From: Chloroflexota bacterium | Lineage (GTDB): Bacteria; Chloroflexota; Anaerolineae; B4-G1 | Direction of reading: 5' to 3' | DNA length: 37,423 bases | NCBI GenBank assembly: GCA_024232355.1 | Contig: JAAEPW010001168.1 | Span: 1-37,423, forward strand | Shown: positions 34,201-37,423 of the stretch, piece by piece | Layout: each line of letters opens with the position of its first letter | Numbering within the stretch: the first letter of the stretch is position 1 | The notes under the pieces: generated by a model | The model's database searches: none | Told to the model about the DNA's origin: nothing | The model's input: only the letters and a program-made list of their open reading frames with translations | Made by a program: the position numbers and the translations under genes

Positions 34201-36726
34201 CTCAACGGTGGGGCCTGGGGAACGTCCGCCGCATTGGTGAGAAACACGACGATTCGGGAAAACAACGTCTACTCTAACACGGATTATGGTGTGTACGCGG
34301 TCTATGGCGTGCAGGATAGTATCATTGAGGATAACCGAATACACGACAATTCCAAGTATGGTATTCAGATCATCCGCTTTACCACGTCGGAACCGGTGCA
34401 GGGCAATGTCATCCGTAGCAACCAGATTTTTGATAACAATCGCAACGGCGTCAAACTGGTCAACAGTGTCGGCATTCGGGTGTTGACCAATACGATAGTG
34501 AGCAATGGATGGGGGCATACAAAGGCCAAGTACCAGTACGGCGTGATGATCGAGGGGTACAGCAACGGGGCTGCCTACGATAACCTTTTCCAGGGTAATC
34601 AGTTTGTGAACAACAAGAGCGGAGGACTGATTCTGCAGCGTCAAGCTGCTCAATCAATCACGAATACCATCCTTCGATACAACACCTTTATCACCAGTAG
34701 TGTGGCGATCAGCAACAACGTACCTTACACCGTCACTGCCACCTACAACGATTGGGGCATCACCGACCTGGCTGCCATCGAAGACAAAATCTATCACCAA
34801 GTCGACGACCCGGCTATGGGTGAGGTGTTCTACTATGGCTTTGCGCTCACCGACGACGGCAGCAACCCGATGGCCGACTGGGCTTCCTACGCCACTGTCA
34901 CCGCCACGCTGACCGGCCTGCTCAACCCGTCCGGCAACGTCGTCTCGTTCACGACCGACTTGGGTGTGTTGGGCGCAATCACGGGCACCGCCGACGCGGG
35001 TGGCACCGTCACTACGATCATCACCTCGACCACTGACGGCACGGCAACGATCACCGGCACGGCGGGATTGGCCGGGCCGAATCCCATGAGCGACACGACG
35101 CAAGTCACTTTTACGTTGTTGACTCTCGATCATTTCAATTTCGACGCGATCCTGGATCAAACGGCTGGCGTGGGTTTCCCAGTGACAGTCTCTGCCCGAG
35201 ATGCTGCCGATCTCGCCCTGACCGATTTTAACGGCTGGGCGACCCTGTCCGATGTGACGATGTCCCTCGCCCCGACGACGGCCGTCCAGTTCCACGACGG
35301 CCTTTGGAGTGGGATGGTAACGATCACCCAGGCGTATGTCGGAGATGTCATCACGGCGACGTACGTCCACGATGTGGGTAAGGATGGTGTCAGCAACGCT
35401 TTCGACGTGGCGCACAACGTGGCAACGATTGTGACTCTCTCCCCTGCTTTGGAGACGATCACCTCGGGGCAGTCCATCACCTACACCGCCTGGGCGACCG
35501 ATACCTTTGGCAATGGGTGGGATGCTACCGCCGAGACTGTCTTTGCCCTCGAGAGTGGGGCGGGCGGTTCATGGACCGGCAATATCTACACCAGCCAGTT
35601 CGCTGGTACGTGGGTTGTTACTGCTACCGTGGATAGTGTGTATGGCACTGCCTCACTGACCGTCACTCCAAGTGGTATCGCTGGGGTGCAGGTATCTCCG
35701 GTCACTGTTGACGTGGAAGAAGATGGTCTCACGGCTGTCTACTCGGTGAGTCTGAACAGCAGACCGGCGGACGCTGTGACCATCACCATCACTGCTGACG
35801 AACAGACCACCGTTATGCCTGTCTCTCTGACCTTTGACGCCGCAAGCTGGAATACGGCTCAATCTGTGACTGTCATAGCAGTGGATGATGATGAGGTCGA
35901 AGGCGCGCATACCAGTACCATCAGCCATACTGCTGCCAGTGCAGATGCTTACTATGAGGGCATTGTCATTGATGATGTCATAGTCACGGTTACCGACAAT
36001 GATGCTGCGCCGGTGCTGCCAATTGTTCAGTTCAGCAGCGCCGCTTATAGTGTCAAAGAAACGGCGGGTGCGGCAACTATTACCATCACTCTCAGTACGA
36101 CATCCACTCTGCCGGTCACGGTGACCTACACCACCAGCGACGGAACGGCCACGGCTGGCAGTGATTACGATGTGATCAGCGACACGCTGCGCTTTGATGT
36201 TGGTCAGACCAGTCGGACTTTTGACGTGTGGGTTTTTAGTGACACGCTGCTGGAAGGCGACGAGACGGTCAACCTGGTGTTGAGTGATCCCGTGAACGCT
36301 ACTCTCGGTGTGTATGAGGCTGTACTGACGCTCGTGGACACTGTTGCACCGGTACTGCCACTTGTGCAGTTCAACGGTGCTACCTATAGCGTCAAAGAGA
36401 CAGCGGGTGCGGCGACCATCATTGTCACTCTCAGCACGACATCCACTCTGCCGGTCACGGTGACATACGCCACCAGCGACGGAACGGCCACGGCTGGCAG
36501 CGACTATACGGCGGTCAGCGACACGCTGCGTTTTGATGTCGGGCAGACCAGCCAAACTTTTACCGTGCCGGTCTTTGGCGACGTGCTGCAAGAAGACGAC
36601 GAAACGGTCAACCTGGTGCTGAGCGATCCTGTGAACGCCACGCTTGGTGTGGACGAGGCTGTACTGACGATCGTGGACAATGCGCTCTATTTGCCTCTCG
36701 TGACCAAGAAATATACGTCCAAGTAA
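31255..36726 (+). CDS. Very large secreted beta-helix / Ig-like / Calx-beta surface protein
   Basis: 1823 residues. A Sec signal peptide (1-24, cut after VSA) is followed by a propeller-like domain resembling glycoside-hydrolase families (about 25-340), an Ig-like domain, two right-handed beta-helix regions with PbH1/NosD-like repeats (about 440-795 and 820-1200), three Ig-like domains, a Calx-beta-like domain (about 1477-1583), two near-identical Calx-beta repeats (1586-1698, 1699-1811) and the tail ALYLPLVTKKYTSK. Both helix regions begin with the same cap (TIQTAIDD, YTEN). Acidic DGTATAGSDY loops would bind Ca2+. Thr/Val/Asp-rich with few Cys. Likely a cell-surface adhesin or polysaccharide-binding/cleaving protein; no catalytic residues can be assigned. 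GGGAGG before ATG 31255 fixes the start. Confidence 0.85.
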   Translation: MKKLVLIILLALGFGLMWAVTVSAQEPYPVAVIDQTPTQPLTNPVSSAFQPRYISGFGLDDVFTVFFEDRDNGDLISYNQTTTGPLGFAPTSTATNIIDTHFLVKDWPVTIASTPYAYRGWGSGVNDSNHHFYVSNNLITWTLVSTFTITNTVSFTGARGSVYYGFHDIIELNGTYYAFGESNSGQTMIVSSTMGTDKWFAFDSVGGTDAADGPLHLDESGTPSGSFVPLGENRGYGKIHVRGNDSGFYLAINTAAKPSLPQVDLEATFINPDNWTWNDGATGLTTTLVFSATGEYDFLECWVVPSSDPNADWQIIYDADYGGADGKALGYMGIVPLRPVHHFSFVTIGDQIETRPFTVTITAEDAYGHTVVSYTTPITLTDTTGTINPTLSTSFVNGVLTQTVVITTAQTDVIITATHTTTPTIIGASDPFDVLRRPVTNLDTGERFFTIQTAIDDPNTVAGHTISVTAGVYTENISVDKRVSIVGAGSGDDVSTNTILRKNTDTRIISLTASGLSTATILLQDLRIEPDGVYGIQVPDAASVSYITLDNVQVVGAETHTTESEIGLRVAFDANLSHFTVIDSAFDRCDYGWYFHKHGDWDPGTGSNVTYITVTNTTFNDNDFKGIYVEKLSDAIFKDCTVDNNGRSDFWNQIWNGGFDINLKGGDYRNLTFRNMTVTNNGLGYKEGAGFMIKARDDYSTTYETHPATLITVTIDGGTFSGNERGIRFGEPDGNNATPSNVQIHNAVITGNLQVYTDTDGSEYGGIVNHTQSQVDATLNYWGPDGPSGAGAGSGDAVTSDVTFCPWLGSPGGEPTSNGSLVANLSTGEVFCTIQTAIDDAETQNTHTISATVGTYTENITVTKGITITGVSSATTVIDGGGVGNAVTIITDNVTLVNFTVRGGYDCGGGGPFAACGGVVVDSGDDAVFLTGVSITDNTVVSNTGSGVFVTRADGVLIENNVIHDNGFGGGVDPIPSWAGINLNGGAWGTSAALVRNTTIRENNVYSNTDYGVYAVYGVQDSIIEDNRIHDNSKYGIQIIRFTTSEPVQGNVIRSNQIFDNNRNGVKLVNSVGIRVLTNTIVSNGWGHTKAKYQYGVMIEGYSNGAAYDNLFQGNQFVNNKSGGLILQRQAAQSITNTILRYNTFITSSVAISNNVPYTVTATYNDWGITDLAAIEDKIYHQVDDPAMGEVFYYGFALTDDGSNPMADWASYATVTATLTGLLNPSGNVVSFTTDLGVLGAITGTADAGGTVTTIITSTTDGTATITGTAGLAGPNPMSDTTQVTFTLLTLDHFNFDAILDQTAGVGFPVTVSARDAADLALTDFNGWATLSDVTMSLAPTTAVQFHDGLWSGMVTITQAYVGDVITATYVHDVGKDGVSNAFDVAHNVATIVTLSPALETITSGQSITYTAWATDTFGNGWDATAETVFALESGAGGSWTGNIYTSQFAGTWVVTATVDSVYGTASLTVTPSGIAGVQVSPVTVDVEEDGLTAVYSVSLNSRPADAVTITITADEQTTVMPVSLTFDAASWNTAQSVTVIAVDDDEVEGAHTSTISHTAASADAYYEGIVIDDVIVTVTDNDAAPVLPIVQFSSAAYSVKETAGAATITITLSTTSTLPVTVTYTTSDGTATAGSDYDVISDTLRFDVGQTSRTFDVWVFSDTLLEGDETVNLVLSDPVNATLGVYEAVLTLVDTVAPVLPLVQFNGATYSVKETAGAATIIVTLSTTSTLPVTVTYATSDGTATAGSDYTAVSDTLRFDVGQTSQTFTVPVFGDVLQEDDETVNLVLSDPVNATLGVDEAVLTIVDNALYLPLVTKKYTSK
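36011..36688 (+). repeat. Tandem duplication of a 339-bp Calx-beta unit
   Basis: 36011-36349 and 36350-36688 are in-frame copies of 113 codons. Long blocks agree at the DNA level, for instance CATCCACTCTGCCGGTCACG in both, so the duplication is recent or kept alike by gene conversion. Confidence 0.9.
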
Positions 36727-36956
36727 ACTCGATGCTCATCCCAGGGGAGCGAACATACCCTATGCGAGCGATTTTTGCGAAAAACTGCTGTGCATCTAAA
36801 TGTACCGCATTTCTGAATGTGCCACCAGTTGGGACCGCGATTGACTTCCACCGATCCGGTCGAGGCGGAGAAAGTCATCGAGTTGGTGGTAGAGCCACCA
36901 ATCAGACTCGTGGCAGCCGCTTGGCAATCCTGGTGAAATTCCTAGTTTTTCAGTAG

Positions 36957-37026
36957 GGTTTTTCCAGTTTTTAATTCTTTCCAAAATTTATACTGGAAAA
37001 GCTCAAGGAATTCCATCATAATCTGC
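36957..37026 (-). repeat. 70-bp hairpin repeat, right copy (inverted)
   Basis: Reverse complement of 30426-30495 with five differences. The TTTTCCAGT/ACTGGAAAA stem is unchanged; the loop reads GGAAAGAA where the left copy has GGGACGAG. Its plus-strand end overlaps the start of the terminator at 37020. Confidence 0.92.
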
Positions 37027-37060
37027 GGTAGAGGCGAACGCTTTTACCGTAGATTTTTTT
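37020..37060 (+). terminator. Intrinsic terminator downstream of the surface protein
   Basis: AATCTGCGGTA (37020-37030) pairs with TACCGTAGATT (37045-37055), one G-U, followed by a T-run through 37060. It ends any transcript coming from the large gene, 294 bp after its stop. Confidence 0.75.
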
Positions 37061-37250
37061 GTTTTCGGGGAGGGAAAAGGTTTCTCGTTGCTGGATGTGA
37101 GATTTTCGTTACGGGTTTTTGACGCGAGATCGTTTTTCTTAGCACGTGATCTTGAGCTTGCTATTACCCAGAACCTTTGTTCTGATAGCGTAATATGAGA
37201 AACATTTGGCTATATCAAAGCAAAACCTGTCACAAAATCGTATATCCGAT

Positions 37251-37278
37251 TTGACTGAAAGTGAAAGTGGAGTAGACT
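37251..37278 (+). promoter_or_regulatory. Possible promoter of the gene at the window end
   Basis: TTGACT (37251-37256), 16 bp, TAGACT (37273-37278). Start of transcription near 37285, 37 bp before the ATG. Confidence 0.4.
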
Positions 37279-37321
37279 ATGCTATTGGTGAAAAGTTTAG
37301 TCCACAAGAGGTGTTCAAGAC

Positions 37322-37423
37322 ATGATCAATAGTTCACAAGATTCATCGATATTAGCCAATGTTGAGCAAGTTATCAAAAATATCAATGGTGAGGATGCTA
37401 CAAACTGGTGCGAAGAAGAGCTA
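37322..37423 (+). CDS. Start of an unidentified protein, cut by the window end
   Basis: 34 codons, open to the last base, beginning MINSSQDSSILANVEQ. AGAGGTG lies eight bases before the ATG and a promoter-like pair further upstream. The piece is too short to name; it looks like a soluble, helical, acidic N-terminus. Confidence 0.55.
   Translation, partial: MINSSQDSSILANVEQVIKNINGEDATNWCEEEL

Larger units (their letters stand above)
36727..37321. other. Intergenic region of 595 bp after the surface protein
   Basis: It holds a 7-bp hairpin (TTGGTGG at 36883-36889, CCACCAA at 36895-36901), the right copy of the 70-bp repeat, a terminator, an imperfect palindrome (TATTAC at 37162 to GTAATA at 37195, with AGAAC/GTTCT inside) and a promoter. 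A 39-codon frame (36817-36936) has no ribosome-binding site; it might be a gene remnant but I cannot support it. Confidence 0.6.

Noticed and set aside
33382..34653. Long minus-strand open frame inside the surface-protein gene.
   Set aside because: Composition is that of a reversed Thr/Val/Asp-rich repeat gene, and no ribosome-binding site or domain is seen.
36817..36936. Short 39-residue frame after the surface protein.
   Set aside because: No ribosome-binding site, no known domain, and a hairpin runs through it; at best a gene remnant.
30426..37026. Calling the repeat-bracketed segment an insertion sequence or transposon.
   Set aside because: No transposase or integrase and no target duplication could be seen; only the inverted repeats are reported.

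Overview
The window reads as a chromosome segment of a Gram-positive-like, probably anaerobic or facultative bacterium of the Chloroflexota (Anaerolineae/Caldilineae-like). This is an inference. It rests on the hrcA-grpE-dnaK-dnaJ-prmA heat-shock operon under a CIRCE element, an S1 protein with a long acidic repetitive tail, a FabL-type enoyl reductase, a stand-alone glycine-reductase-B-like selenoprotein, and a very large secreted beta-helix/Calx-beta protein ending in the YLPLV-type tail that I associate with secreted proteins of that phylum. No tRNA, rRNA, CRISPR array, transposase or prophage gene was seen.

Layout. (1) 94-11408 is all on the minus strand. In transcription order it holds an XPB/Ssl2-like helicase-associated protein, a GrdB-family selenoprotein with an in-frame TGA, a PadR regulator with a palindromic operator, and then a metal-cofactor cassette: Mrp ATPase, DUF5320 protein, two NifX/ORP-like proteins, MobB, an IscU-like scaffold, two MinD ATPases with inserted ferredoxin domains, and TrmO. 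A GT39-type membrane glycosyltransferase ends the block. (2) 11560-18108 is on the plus strand: a DUF1232 protein and its terminator, then promoter-CIRCE-hrcA-(16-bp tandem repeat)-grpE-dnaK-dnaJ-prmA. (3) 18150-21475 is on the minus strand: a FabL-like reductase, and rpsA-infA with a long leader that contains a terminator-like hairpin. (4) 21583-30152 is on the plus strand: etfB-etfA-acyl-CoA dehydrogenase, then TrmI, a DUF211/VIT-family pair, a zinc-ribbon protein with an odd start, a CNNM/HlyC-type transporter and DegV. (5) 30153-37423 is gene-poor: an orphan receiver domain and a 1823-residue secreted protein lie between two inverted copies of a 70-bp hairpin repeat, and a new gene is cut by the window end.

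How the genes work together. The PadR-headed cassette resembles the Desulfovibrio orange-protein (ORP) locus, which also combines an ORP/NifX-fold protein, two MinD-ferredoxin ATPases and Mrp. Here it is extended by MobB, an IscU-like scaffold and DUF5320, so it may build or carry a Mo- and/or Fe-S-containing cofactor. The heat-shock operon is a textbook HrcA/CIRCE unit with unusual spacer sequences. EtfAB and the acyl-CoA dehydrogenase form one electron-transfer operon. The strongest unusual signals are the selenocysteine codon with a SECIS-like hairpin at 9116-9153, the ORP-like cassette, and the stem-conserved inverted repeat pair around the large surface protein.
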